Origin: Taxillus chinensis
Taxonomy: Eukaryota; Streptophyta; Magnoliopsida; Santalales; Loranthaceae
Length of the DNA: 64,000 nt
Assembly (NCBI GenBank): GCA_023512835.1
Contig: CM042091.1
Coordinates: 41,306,107 to 41,370,106 of the forward strand
Direction: 5' to 3'
Shown here: piece by piece, positions 33,903-46,089 of the stretch
Layout: every line of letters begins with the position of its first letter
Numbering within the stretch: the stretch's first letter is position 1
Position numbers and translations under genes: made by a program
The notes under the pieces: model-generated
Told to the model about the DNA's origin: nothing
Seen by the model: only the letters and a program-made list of their open reading frames with translations
The model's database searches: none

Positions 33903-34525
33903 GCTTTGCTCTCACGAGTGTAGGTCCGGATTAAGATCATATCTTTCGCAATAACTTGAGATAAAACAACCAAAGTCTCATATCAAATTACATAGGGTTT
34001 TATCTACATCATCCAAATTCTGGGCTTGACCTAACACAATTAGACCATGCTTTAATACCAATTTGTCATGTCTCAAATTTTGAAAAGTTAGAATGAGCAC
34101 GTAACTTTCCTGTGCCACACTTGAAGGGTTCCGAGATAGGTGACTAGCACCTATAAGATACTACACAACGGGTGTTATCTTAAAATAAACCTACCAAACT
34201 TGTACATCATATAACTAGTATTTCTATACATTCTCACATAATCAGAAATCAATAGAATCCATTATCATTTAGTAATATAATCATGTCATCAATCTAGTAC
34301 AACATTCACGGGCCCTTATCTGGGTAACAAATAGACTAAACCAATATCATATATGAATACAAGATCATAGACTTATTACATTGAATGAAATAAATATGAA
34401 TCATCTATTGAACCACTTCCAGCCAATTTGTGTTAGGGCTTGAAAAACATGTTAACAAGGTAGGAATGAGCACAATTGTCCAGTAGATGACCCACAACTC
34501 CACACTAACCCTACATCCCAAACCA
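33903..34525 (-). repeat. Old LTR-element remnant, copy B
   Basis: Duplicate of 10,200-10,824, with the degenerate tRNA-iMet primer site and TGTCATGTCTC LTR start. It stops at ACCA (34,522-34,525), where copy A continues into the rest of the old LTR and the CACTA end. Confidence 0.5.
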
Positions 34526-34567
34526 GGCCTAACACACCAAAAAGGCTTATGAAAAGTCTAGTAGATG
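34526..34567. other. 42-bp filler replacing 189 bp, including the CACTA terminal repeat
   Basis: Copy A 10,825-11,013, which includes the AGC target duplication and the CACTACAAG end, is replaced here by 42 bp. The first 26 bases (GGCCTAACACACC...GGCTTATG) match sequence about 230 bp downstream (from 34,759). The next part, GCTTATGAAAAGTC, matches about 34,632, and TAGTAGATGA resembles CAGTAGATGA at about 34,480. This is templated filler at a repaired break. Confidence 0.75.
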
Positions 34568-36458
34568 AGTAAGACATAAAATGTGTTACTGTAGGATACT
34601 GTAATACTTTTTGGGGTGTTAGGTCTGCTTGGCTTATGAAAAGTCCCCCATCTTTCGGTAACACTTTTTGGTGTGTTACGATTTTATGTTACGGTAGATC
34701 ATACAGTATGATATTTTTTGTATTACGAAAAGTATCCAAGATATCATAAGCCAACCAGGCCTAACACACCAAAAAGGCTTATGGTAAACAAAATCCTGAA
34801 TGCCATCTTCATTCCATGCCATAAAGAATTATCACAACTCTATTACTCTGCAAGAAAAAACCAACAATAGATCTATTAGTATTATTGCATATCTATATTA
34901 TTAATTTGGTTTACAAATTGAATGATCAATTACCTTACAAATAAACAAAGAAACACCAGTTCTTTTCTTTCTTTCACATTTTCCTTTCCTTGGTTACAAA
35001 ATTTCCAAGAGAATACCTACATAACGTGGAAAAGTATATATCAAAAGCTTTATTTTACATAAACTATAAAGAAGTAATCAAGAAAATAAATAAATGTATA
35101 CTTGAGGATTAACTGAGACTTAGCACAATAAGGACCTCCAACAATACATACATTAATATCAAATGCCTTGGTGAGTAAACTCATGGACACCATTGAAGAA
35201 AGTAAGCAAGATGGCTCACTTGATAACTTGGCGGCCGAAAACTGTTGGAGCATTACTATTGACAATTTTATTGAAGAAATCCAGAATACTTCTCATTCTT
35301 TGGACTTCATGTAACTCTTCTTCCTACCAAAAGAGAAATCAAGAATTAAACATCAAGAAGTAGACTTGCATGCCTAAATAATTAAATCTCACTAAGAATA
35401 CAATCAAACAAGAAGGATCTAAAAAGAAAAAAAATATACTATATTCAATGACAAGATGATTAGTAATAGAAATCAGTTACAATACACATGATATATTTAC
35501 TATGGCTTGCATGATGAGCACATTGAAAATCAACCACACTAGCCACAAATGATCTTGCAAGCCAAAAAGCTTTCAAGAAACTCAAAAGAAAGTGTTGAAT
35601 GATCATTGGCATTGAATGACTTGACAACATTTTCAAAGAGAAAATTTAAAAAATAAAAAAAGAACAAGAAAAGATATATATTACGAATGTTTTATCAGCT
35701 CACTAAGTGTAGTAAGTGTAACTATGGTAGAAACCCAACCATGAACTACATGTTGTTGTCTTCATCATCAGCATCATGTCTTCTATTTCTGATGTCAGCA
35801 TCTCTTCAACCATTAAATATCTGAAAAGGCAAGAAAGAAATAACAAAATTCAGGTGGTCATATTCAAAGTGTTAGGCAATTTCAACCACTAACTTGCACT
35901 AAATTGGCTATAAAAGTAAGGAGATAGGAAAGGTCTCTTACTCCCAATGCTCGAAGACCCTTTACACCTTCTTATATAGCCATTTAAATATTGTTATTCT
36001 GACTTAAATATTTTTCCCAATTGACTAATTAAAAAATAAAACAAACACTAACTTTCAAAGATCTAGGATAGTTTGGACGAAAATCTCACCTCACTAATAC
36101 CCATAGTAGGCATTTTCACCAAACTAAGCTAACTAAAAGGTGGTGACCCATTTGTTGTCACCACAAACGAACCACACAACAAACAAGCACAAGATCAAAC
36201 AGTTTCAATGTCAACAGTACCGATAAAGATAAAGAAATACAAAATCAGAGCATGTGAACCAACAGAAAGCCGTTGGGGAATTCTATCGAACACCTTGCAA
36301 GCACAGAACAGAGAAGCGGAGCCACACACCCCAAACCACACCAATCCGAGCCAACCTACACACAACAGAAACCACCCGCTAGCAGATAGACCAAAGCCGA
36401 TGCCGGCCGATCCATCCGGGGGAGCCACCGCGTGCGGAGCCGAATCGTGTCGGGGGTC
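34568..36458. mobile_element. CACTA left arm, copy B, without terminal repeat
   Basis: Matches 11,014-12,895, including the exon-like fragment (about 35,216-35,323) and the GGGTC target site (36,454-36,458). A 9-bp tandem insertion (AGTAAGTGT) near 35,708 is private to this copy. The terminal inverted repeat is missing, so the surviving left end is the one in copy A. Confidence 0.75.
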
Positions 36459-36677
36459 TGTTAGCAATTCCGCAAGCGTACGGATCGTTACAAGTAATAA
36501 AGTGGACTCAAAGTCCGGATGTTGAACCCACAAGGAAAGTGATCAAGTAAAAAGCTCATTTTGTAAATCCATGATGTTTTTGAAGTTGGTTTTGTATCAT
36601 TAGCACTTTGAATGTTGTAATTTAAATAAACAAGGCAATGTAAATAATCTTATGGGAGAAAATAGGGATTTCGATGT
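36459..36677 (-). repeat. Element C left LTR, first fragment, copy B
   Basis: Same as 12,896-13,114. It ends in GATGT (36,673-36,677), the D target site. Because copy B continues into the C internal region, this is the fragment physically linked to the rest of C. Confidence 0.9.
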
Positions 36678-38038
36678 TGTCACGCCCCAATTTCCTTCCA
36701 CTTGGAAATGAGTAGTGACTGCCCATGCCCGCACCCGAAGGGACAAGGGGTTGGTGCAAGCACCTTAAAAGGACTTCTAGCACGGGTGCTGTCCCAAACC
36801 TGCACAATCAGGCTAACATGCCAAGGGGCATGCTCCTGCTCCCAAACCATGCACACAAACACAAATTGAATAACAACATCTCATTTTATTTCATTTCAAA
36901 GACTAACTGTTTATTACAACCCAGTCGGGGAAAAACCCCTATGAAGCCATCAATAAAACCAAACCAAAATCCAAACACATAAAACCAAAGTACAACAAAG
37001 GAAATAATATAAAACTTTCAGCCTCAGGGGCCTAGCTCCTCAGCCTTCACCTACCGCCTGCTAAACCCTGCAAAAGAACAGTTATAGGAGGGGTGAGCAA
37101 ACCACATCTCAGTAGGGATCCAGTCTCCCCAGACCCGTCCCGCTCTACAACATGCATGATATGTGTATGCTTGTGCTCGTGTCGTGCCTAAGGCTAACGC
37201 AAGCAAACATCACCCAGGAAACACTCTTTACCTAAACCCGCACCGAAGGGCAGAGGACACCCCGCCACCACGGCGACATGACATACCACATTCAGGCGAA
37301 TGTTGCATGGACACCAATGCAACATTTTCCACCCGAGTCGATATGGTCAACCACCTCCTCGGGCGCCATACCTACCCTCAGGAATGGGTGTAGACTTAGC
37401 CCACCGTCGTGAGTGCTACACCGAGACTCAGGACCACGTCCTGGCCAAATCTCAAAGGGGTCCAGCTATTGTGCCTGGCCCATATCTCACTCAATCTCAA
37501 ACAGATCAACGAAACGTAGTAACATTACATCTCAACATGTAAACTCGGCACATCATTTACACTTTATCTCGAAGGACCAACATGGTCAGATCCAAGCCAC
37601 ACACATCAACCTCATAGGCTTAAAATCAAATACAAATCAAACACAAGACACACCCAGTCACACAGGTATATCATCAAACACCCATATACAAGGTCTCACA
37701 GGCATTATATTGAATACATGGCATGCAGGCCTCACAGACATTTCATCAAACACATAGTGTGCAGGCCTCACAGACATTTCATCAAACACATGGTGGGCAT
37801 AAACAAACCCAGAAAATCCTCAGGCCAAATTAACATCAGAATCAACAAAACATGCCACTGAAGGCCAACATCCATATAGGAGATCACACCTATATGGATT
37901 TACATATATATATATATAGGTGAATATCCTAAAACAGAGGAGAGTTAGGAGAACATGAACCCCTACCTCAGGCTTTTGTCCTAACCTCCACGCTAGGCAG
38001 CTCCCAACGACGCGAACCACCACGGCAACTGCCCGGAG

Positions 38039-38079
<41 letters not shown>

Positions 38080-38652
38080 GTAAAGAAAGCAAGCAAAGGG
38101 ACACAAGAACCCTAAACTCAAACTCAAGCCCTCATTATATAGACACTACCCACATCAAAACGACGTAGTTTTGATTAAGTAAACCCAGGATCAAAACGAC
38201 GTAGTTTTGATCACACAAGTTAGCACCTTTCCGCACCCATATAGGCCAAAATACTCAAATTTCAACATGGTCCTTTGGAGAAAGATCATTAGAATGTCAA
38301 AACCAAGGGAACCATGCAAAAATATGGCTGCACGCCAATTTGCACGTGAATTCCCAATTCACGTGCAACTCCAAATGGACTCCAAATGCTCTCAAACTTC
38401 ACCCCTAGCCTCCTTGCATCATTTAGAAGACAATCACACTTGCACGTGAATTGGACCCATATCACGTGCACCTCACATACACGTCTGTTTGGCCTGAAAC
38501 TTCGGTGGTAGATAGAGGACATCATTCTAAGCATCTTTCCTTTTGCACGTGAATTCATTTGAGCCCATTCACTAGGTCAAAATCTAGAAAAACTCTACTC
38601 AGAAGGCAAAACTGTGACTAACTGTGACTAACTCAAGGTACGGGTCCTTACA
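36678..38652 (-). repeat. D 3' LTR, copy B (1,975 bp)
   Basis: Ends as in copy A. The (TC)n tract is at 38,042-38,077, the TATA and ATCAAAAC palindromes are just right of it (about 38,130-38,215), and the G-box array is at about 38,340-38,550. The polypurine tract follows at 38,653. Confidence 0.93.
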
Positions 38653-38867
38653 TCCTCTCCCCCTTAAGACTTTTCGTCCTCGAAAAGAAAAGGTGGAATG
38701 AAAGAAAACAATCACAACCAAAGCATAGGCCTCTAACACCCACTAGCACAAATTAATACACAACAAAGCACAAATTATTTCACACATTTATACACTCTAC
38801 ATGGTCATAACTAGTTAGGTAAGTACCTGATTATGTTGAAGTTTGATGCTTGCCCTCCTCCCCTCCT

Positions 38868-40182
38868 TCAGAGTTGTTCGTCCTCGAACAAATCAGGATA
38901 ATGAGCACGCATCTCAGTCTCACGTTCCCAGGTCTCTTCCTCCAGCCCTCGGTGTTGCCACAACACCCGAACCAACGGAATAGTCTTACCTCGCAGCTGC
39001 TTCTCGCGCCTATCTACAATACGGATGGGGGCCTCGACAACCGACACATCCTCTCCAAGATCCAGGGTACCCCAATCTAGCACGTGTGCGGGATCTGGAT
39101 GATATTTCCGCAACTGGGGTACATGGAAAACATTATGAACTCTGCTCAAACTAGGTGGTAACGCCAACCGATAAGCAACAGGTCCAACTCTGCTCAAAAT
39201 CTCGAACGGTCCAATGTACCGTGGGGACAACTTGGACCCAGTCCCAAATCTCTTATGCCCTCTCCGTGGAGAAACACGAAGGAATACGTGGTCTCCCACC
39301 AAAAACTCCAACGTTCGGCGTCGGCGATCTGCATAAGACTTCGTCTGCTCTGAGCTGTAAGAAGGCGTTGCCGAATCAGCTGAACTTTTGCCGTAGCCTC
39401 CTGGACCAATTGAGGTCCTAACATAGCTGCCTCTCCAGCTTCTGCCCAACATAATGGAGACCGGCACGGTCGGCCATACAATGCCTCAAATGGGGCCATC
39501 CCAATCGAAGACTGGTAACTGTTATTATAGGCAAACTCCACCAGAGGAAGGTGGGAAGCCCATGATCCTCCAAAATCAAGTACACAAGCCCTCAACAAGT
39601 CTTCCAATGTTTGAATGGTCCTCTCGGACTGACCATCGGTCTCAGGGATGGAATGCGGTACTCAAATTAAGTCGGGTTCCCAATGCTTCCTGCAGACCTC
39701 CCCAAAACCGGGATGTAAACCGCGCATCCCCTGTCCGAAACAATAGACAAGGGCACTCCGTGCAAGCGGACAATCTCATCAACATACAACTGGCTTAACG
39801 TGCCGATAGAGTCGCGCTCTCGAATTGCCAAGAAATGGGCTGACTTAGTTAAGCGGTCCACTATGACCCAAATCATGTCCTTTCTCCCAAGTGGTAGGAA
39901 GTCCCGTCACGAAGTCCATGGTAATATGCTCCCACTTCCACTCGGCTACAGGTAAAGGCGCAATTGACCAGCGGGTCGTTGGTGTTCTGCCTTCACTTGC
40001 CGACAGGTAAGGCACCTGGAAACAAATTCTCGCTACGCTCCGTTTCAGCCCCGGCCACCGAACCGTGCGCGAACGGCATGATACATCTTAGTTCCTCCTG
40101 GATGTACAGCCAAACGGGAATGATGAAATTCCCTCGGACATCCTCACGCAAGGGAGGTGGTACTATCGACGCCCCCGAAATT
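38868..40182 (-). pseudogene. D integrase with chromodomain, copy B
   Basis: The ORF at 38,868-39,467 carries [13 protein letters not shown], the GPY/F motif [17 protein letters not shown]-type residues and a C-terminal chromodomain ([19 protein letters not shown] ... EETWERE). The stop at 38,868 gives the natural end (DLFEDEQL). Upstream, the DDE core is split over frames 39,194-39,607 ([20 protein letters not shown]) and 39,667-39,876 ([17 protein letters not shown], with the second Asp in VSDRG). The chromodomain aligns with the Tekay/Del style by eye. Confidence 0.88.
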
Positions 40183-41678
40183 TCAGCTCATGCTCAACTC
40201 CTTCGTCCGGTCCTCGACGGCTCTCCTGGCCTCTATCTGGGCCCGGATCACCTCACGATCCACGTCGCCTAACTGTCCCTCATGGACACGCTGATACAAC
40301 TCTGGTATCACAGTGAGAGGACACAGGATAGCTCCCTCACTGCTGAAAGCAGGTTGCACCTGAAGCACTGCCAACTGCTCCATCATTTTCCATTCTCTCA
40401 TGGAAACCTCGGCTTTCCCTTTTCTACTTAGCGCGTCGGCCACTAAATTTCCTTTCCCAGGCGTGTAGGAGAGCGTGAAGTCAAACATTTGCAGGTACTC
40501 GACCCACCTCCGTTGTCGCAAATTTAGGTCTCGCTGGGTGAAGATATACTGTAGGCTTTTGTGGTCAGTATATACCACAAATTTCTCTCCCAATAAGTAA
40601 TGTCGCCAAGACTTCAGGGCAAAAATAACTGCTGCTAACTCCAGGTCGTGTGTTGGGTAGTTTTGCTCATGGGACTTCAGCTGTCGCGAGCCATACGCTA
40701 TGACTTGGCGCTCTTGCATCAGAACACACCCCAGTCCAACGCAAGACGCATCACAATACACCTCGAATGGCACTCCCTCCTGCAGTAGACTCAACACCGG
40801 TGCAGTAGTCAGGCGAGTCTTCAACTCCTCGAATGCCTGCTGGCACTTGTCCGTCCACTCGAAGTTGGCTCCCTTCCGTGTAAGAGCTGTCATAGGTGCC
40901 GCCAACCAAGAAAACCCTTCCACAAAACGCCGATAATACCCTGCCAGACCCAAGAAACTCCGGATCTCAAAAACATTTGTGGGCCTCTTCCAAGATGCTA
41001 CGGACTCAATCTTGGTTGGGTCCACTCTAACTCCTTCGGCGGATACTACATGCCCAAGAAAATGCACCTCTTGCATCCAGAAGTCACACTTGCTAAATTT
41101 AGCATACAAGTGATGATCTCGTAGTGCCTGCAGCACCACGGCCAGGTGCTCCTCATGCTCAGCTTGGGTTTTGGAGTACACAAGGATGTCGTCAATAAAT
41201 ACCACCACGAAGGAATCCAGGTATGGGGCAAATACCTGATTCATTAGATGCATGAACACAGCAGGTGCGTTTGTGAGCCCAAAAGGCATTACTAACCACT
41301 CATAGTGTCCGTATCTGCACCTGAACGCCGTCTTAGGGATGTCTTCGCTCCTGACCCTCAATTGGTGATATCCCGAACGCAGATCGATTTTTGAGAACCA
41401 CCGTGCTCCACTCAGCTGGTCGAATAAGTCATCAATCCGCCGCAAAGGGTACTTGTTCTTTACCGTTACTTGATTCACTTCCGATAATCAATGCAAAGTC
41501 GCAACGAACCATCCGCCTTCTTAGCAAACAAGACCGGTGCACCCCAAGGTGAGGTACTAGGACGGATAAAACCTTTATCTCCCAGTTCCTTTATCTCGCT
41601 TCGAAGCTCCCGCAACTCGGCGGGTCCCATCCGGTATGCTACTTGTGAGATGGGTCCCACCCCTGGCAACAGTTTCAA
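40183..41678 (-). CDS. D reverse transcriptase and RNase H, copy B (431-residue open frame plus N-terminal piece)
   Basis: Within the 431-residue ORF (40,183-41,478): RT Asp32 ([13 protein letters not shown]), FIDD box 94-97, PFGLTNAP at 65-72; RNase H Asp243, Glu280 and Asp305; VADALSRK at 346-353. The RT N-terminus is in the adjacent ORF 41,475-41,678 ([20 protein letters not shown]). The two are separated by one missing base at TTGATTCACTTCC, where copy A has TTGATTCAGCTTCC. The enzyme would be complete if that site were restored in the assembly. Confidence 0.92.
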
Positions 41679-42470
41679 TCATGAACTCGATACTTCGTGT
41701 GGAGGCAACTCCAACAACTCCCCAGGAAAGACATCCTGGAAATTCTCGACTACATCCTGGCCACACCCTTTTCTCTAAGTTACCTTCCTCCTCAAAGGTT
41801 AGGGTGGCAAGCCTATGGGTAATATTGCCCCATAGCTCCCTTGTCGGTCCAGCTCTCCCCAAAGATCCCTATCCCATTCACCCACTAGGGTACAGGGAAG
41901 ATCCTGTGGGTGTAGTAAACGATACTCGTCGCCTATAGCGATCGGTCTTAGCCTGAAAGGCCATCAACCATCCATCCCCGAATCAAACTAAAGGTCCTCA
42001 TGGGCATTACGTACAAATCAAATGAGAGGTCAACCTCTCCTATCGTAAGCGCACACTCTCGACACATTTGGTGGATCAACTCCACACCTCCCATTGGGGA
42101 CTCGACCCTCAGAGGTCTATCGGCCTCCACACAATCAAGTCCAAGGCTCTCCACCAAGGACTCGGCAAATCGGGGAGCACGAAGCTCCGGTATCAAACAA
42201 TGCGGCAACAACGGTGCGAGATATTAGAATAGTACCTCGAACCACCGAAGGTCCAGCTCCACCTTCCTCGGGGGGTGATGGTAGATCCTCCATTCCAGTG
42301 GTCTTGAGGTAAGCGCGAACACTCTCGCCTTGGCCTGCCCCACCACTAGCCTCACTTGCCTTCCCTTTTGCTCCTGCTGCAGTCCACCGGGACGCCCCTC
42401 CGATCCTCCTTGTGGTTGCCTCTCCCTCTCGTGGCCTAGTGTGACCGGAACCAGCTGACCGGCCTGCCAC
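41679..42470 (-). pseudogene. D aspartic protease region, copy B
   Basis: ALFDTGASCSPI (42,135-42,470) carries the catalytic DTG. The domain continues in frame 41,948-42,211 (VDLSFDLYVMPMRTFSLI). The linker to RT is broken as in copy A. Confidence 0.82.
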
Positions 42471-43653
42471 GAATGTGCTGGCTTAGGGGGCCGGGCCTAA
42501 ATTGGGTCCCACCCCTGCTCCCTTGTGCTAAGCTTCCAGCTCCCCCGGCTGTTCCCCTTCTTTGAAACACACCTTGCTGATGTGTCCCACCTTCCTACGG
42601 CTATGACACGTCAAGTGCTGCTTGGGGCACTCACGTTTGACGTGCCCCTGACAGGCCACAACAGGTACACCCGCTTGGGAAGTTCCCAGCGGCCTCCCCT
42701 GTCCTCCAAAGTAACGGGATCGGGCGGAGCCATTGAAGCTTGGCCCCTATCCTTGGGAAAAGTCCCACTGCCGGGCTCAACCTTCGCCTCTTGGCTTCAC
42801 CGTGCTTGTCGTGCGCGCTCTGCCCCATCCGCTCCTGGTGAGCCTGTCTTCCCTCCTCTAATCCTCTCTCAACAATCTTGGCGGTGTCCACGACTTCAAC
42901 ATAGGTCTTCGGTCGCAGATCTCCACCCTTTGCTTAAGGGCAGGTTTGAGACCCATGGTAAACTTATGGGCCTTCAGGTCCTCCCTTGATATTGCTTCGG
43001 AGCAAACCGACTCGGCCCTCGGAAATCTCGCTCATACTCGCTGCCGAGCGCGATCCCCGCTTCAAGCCGCCGAACTCCTCCCGCTTCGCCACCGCAATGA
43101 CTCTGGAAAGAACTCCTCATGGAACAGTGGAGGAACTCATTCCAGGCCATGGTCTCCATGTCCCGGTTTCCTGAGATGCTAAGCCACCATTCCAAGGCTT
43201 CCTCCTCCAACTGCTGGACTGCTAGTCTCACTTTGTCTTCCTCCCGGGGTCGAAGAAAGGAGAACACATGCTCGATCTGCCGCAGCCGGTGCTCGCTCCT
43301 AGAGGTTCAGCCCCTCCCTTGAACCTTGGTGGATGTTCCTTTCGGAACTGCGTCAACACGTCTCCCTCTTCCCGCCTCACCGGCACTTCCTGCCTACACG
43401 GAGGTTCTGCTTCACGGGGTGGAGGGGGTGGCACTGCCTGTTGTGCCATCATCTCCTGACGCACCTCGTTTAGGATCTCTCCCCTGAGGTCCTCACGCAT
43501 GCCTTGCACGTTCTCACTTAGGGCCCGGACTTGGGCCATGATCCGCTCCAGGGGATCATCGCCCTCTACACGCTGTCCTCTTCCCTCTCCAGAGACGGGC
43601 AGAAGATTCATCTTCTACACTTGAGTAGCTCGGGTTACTCTCCTAGGAGGCAT
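42471..43653 (-). pseudogene. D gag, copy B
   Basis: The start at 43,653 (MPPRRVTRA), with an in-frame TAG soon after, is as in copy A; MNLLPV at 43,611 is the next start. EFLHC, ERDFRGPSRFAPKQYQG and the first zinc knuckle (CTCCGLSG) are readable. The second knuckle is out of frame because of an insertion at CCCCTGACAGG (CCCCGACAGG in copy A). From 43,654 to 44,104 is non-coding leader. Confidence 0.82.
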
Positions 43654-44104
43654 AGTCTACATAATTTAAACCAAACTAGGATCAGCTTCTCTCAAGCTCT
43701 ACACACCCTCATCCCCATGGGCCATGAGGTACTCAAGCAACATTTTACATTTAAACACACAGGTAAATCACAGAAGTACACAGCAGCAATTCATAGCAAC
43801 AAGCTTCACAGAAAATCACCGAATTTCACAGCAACAACATTTTGTTTTTAACAACAAGTTTCAGCAACATAGCATGTCTAATCACAATACTCATACTGAA
43901 ATTAAACTAGTGCCCTAATGCCAATGCATGTATGCACCCTCAACCCAAATACAAATGCCCTACTCCTTGGTCTAACTACCCCTGAGTACACCCCAGAAAA
44001 TCAGATAGGACCACGTTGATCAGGCGTGTCCTATACTGCCTCCTAAGAGTCTCAGAAGCAGCCAGGCCTCCCCACTATCCTAGGTCCACTAGACCATGAA
44101 CTAT

Positions 44105-44117
44105 GGCTCTGATACCA
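44105..44117 (-). other. Primer-binding site of D, tRNA-iMet type, copy B
   Basis: TGGTATCAGAGCC on the element strand, 3 bases from the LTR at 44,121. Confidence 0.9.
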
Positions 44118-44120
44118 TAT

Positions 44121-46089
44121 TGTCACGCCCCAATTTCCTTCCACTTGGAAATGAGTAGTGACTGCCCATGCCCGCACCCGAAGGGACAAGGGGTTGGTGC
44201 AAGCACCTTAAAAGGACTTCTAGCACGGGTGCTGTCCCAAACCTGTACAATCAGGCTAACATGCCAAGGGGCATGCTCCTGCTCCCAAACCATGCACACA
44301 AACACAAATTGAATAACAACATCTCATTTTATTTCATTTCAAAGACTAACTGTTTATTACAACCCAGTCGGGGAAAAACCCCTATGAAGCCATCAATAAA
44401 ACCAAACCAAAATCCAAACACATAAAACCAAAGTACAACAAAGGAAATAATATAAAACTTTCGGCCTCGGGGGCCTAGCTCCTCGGCCTTCACCTACCGC
44501 CTGCTAAACCCCGCAAAAGAACAATTATAGGAGGGGTGAGCAAACCACATCTCGGTAGGGATCCGGTCTCCCCAGACCCGTCCCGCTCTACAACATGCAT
44601 GATATGTGTATGCTTGTGCTCGTGTCGTGCCTAAGGCTAACGCAAGCAAACATCACCCAGGAAACACTCTTTACCTAAACCCGCACCGAAGGGCAGAGGA
44701 CACCCCGCCACCACGGCGACATGACATACCACATTCAGGCGAATGTTGCATGGACACCAATGCAACATTTTCCACCCGAGTCGGATATGGTCAACCACCT
44801 CCTCGGGCGCCATACCTACCCTCAGGAATGGGTGTAGACTTAGCCCACCGTCGTGAGTGCTACACCGAGACTCAGGACCACGTCCTGGCCAAATCTCAAA
44901 GGGGTCCAGCTATTGTGCCTGGCCCATATCTCACTTCAATCTCAAACAGATCAACGGACAGTATAACATTACATCTCAACATGTAAACTCAGCACATCAT
45001 TTACACTTTATCTCAGAAGGACCAACATGGTCAGATCCAAGCCACACACATCAACCTCATAGGCTTAAAATCAAATACAAATCAAACACAGTACACACCA
45101 GTCACACAGGTATATCATCAAACACCCATATACAAGGTCTCACAGGCATTATATTGAATACATGGCATGCAGGCCTCACGGACATTTCATCAAACACATA
45201 GTGTGCGGGCCTCACGGACATTTCATCAAACACATGGTGGGCATAAACAAACCCGGAAAATCCTCAGGCCAAATTAACATCGGAATCAACAAAACATGCC
45301 ACCGAAGGCCAACATCCATATAGGAGATCACACCTATATGGATTTACATATATATATATATAGGTGAATATCCTAAAACAGAGGAGAGTTAGGAGAACAT
45401 GAACCCCTACCTCAGGCTTTTGTCCTAACCTCCACGCTAGGCAGCTCCCAACGACGCGAACCACCACGGCAACTGCCCGGAGATCCTCTCTCTCTCTCTC
45501 TCTCTCTCTCCGGGGGCAGAGAAATGCAAGAAAGGGACACAAGAACCCTAAACTCAAACTCAAGCCCTCATTATATAGACACTACCCACATCAAAACGAC
45601 GTAGTTTTGATTAAGTAAACCCAGGATCAAAACGACGTAGTTTTGATCACACAAGTTAGCACCTTTCCGCACCCATATAGGCCAAAATACTCAGAATTTC
45701 AACATGGTCCTTTGGAGAAAGATCATTAGAATGTCAAAACCAAGGGAACCATGCAAAAATATGGCTGCACGCCAATTTGCACGTGAATTCCCAATTCACG
45801 TGCAACTCCAAATGGACTCCAAATGCTCTCAAACTTCACCCCTAGCCTCCTTGCATCATTTAGAAAACAATCACACTTGCACCTGAATTGGACCCATATC
45901 ACGTGCACCTCACATACACGTCTGTTTGGCCTGAAACTTCTGTGGTAGATAGAGGACATCATTCTAAGCATCTTTCCTTTTGCACGTGAATTCATTTGAG
46001 CCCATTCACTAGGTCAAAATCTAGAAAAACTCTACTTAGAAGGCAAAACTGTGACTAACTGTGACTAACTCAAGGTACGGGTCCTTACA
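44121..46089 (-). repeat. D 5' LTR, copy B (1,969 bp)
   Basis: Partner of 36,678-38,652. It has the shortest (TC)n of the four copies (45,486-45,511), followed by a CGGGGGCAGAG segment where the others differ. GATGT follows at 46,090. Confidence 0.93.

Larger units (their letters stand above)
36678..46089 (-). mobile_element. Tekay/Del-type Ty3/gypsy chromovirus D, copy B (9.4 kb)
   Basis: Duplicate of 13,115-22,542, flanked by the same GATGT (36,673-36,677 and 46,090-46,094). LTRs are 36,678-38,652 and 44,121-46,089. The RT-RNase H frame is almost fully open here. Confidence 0.92.
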
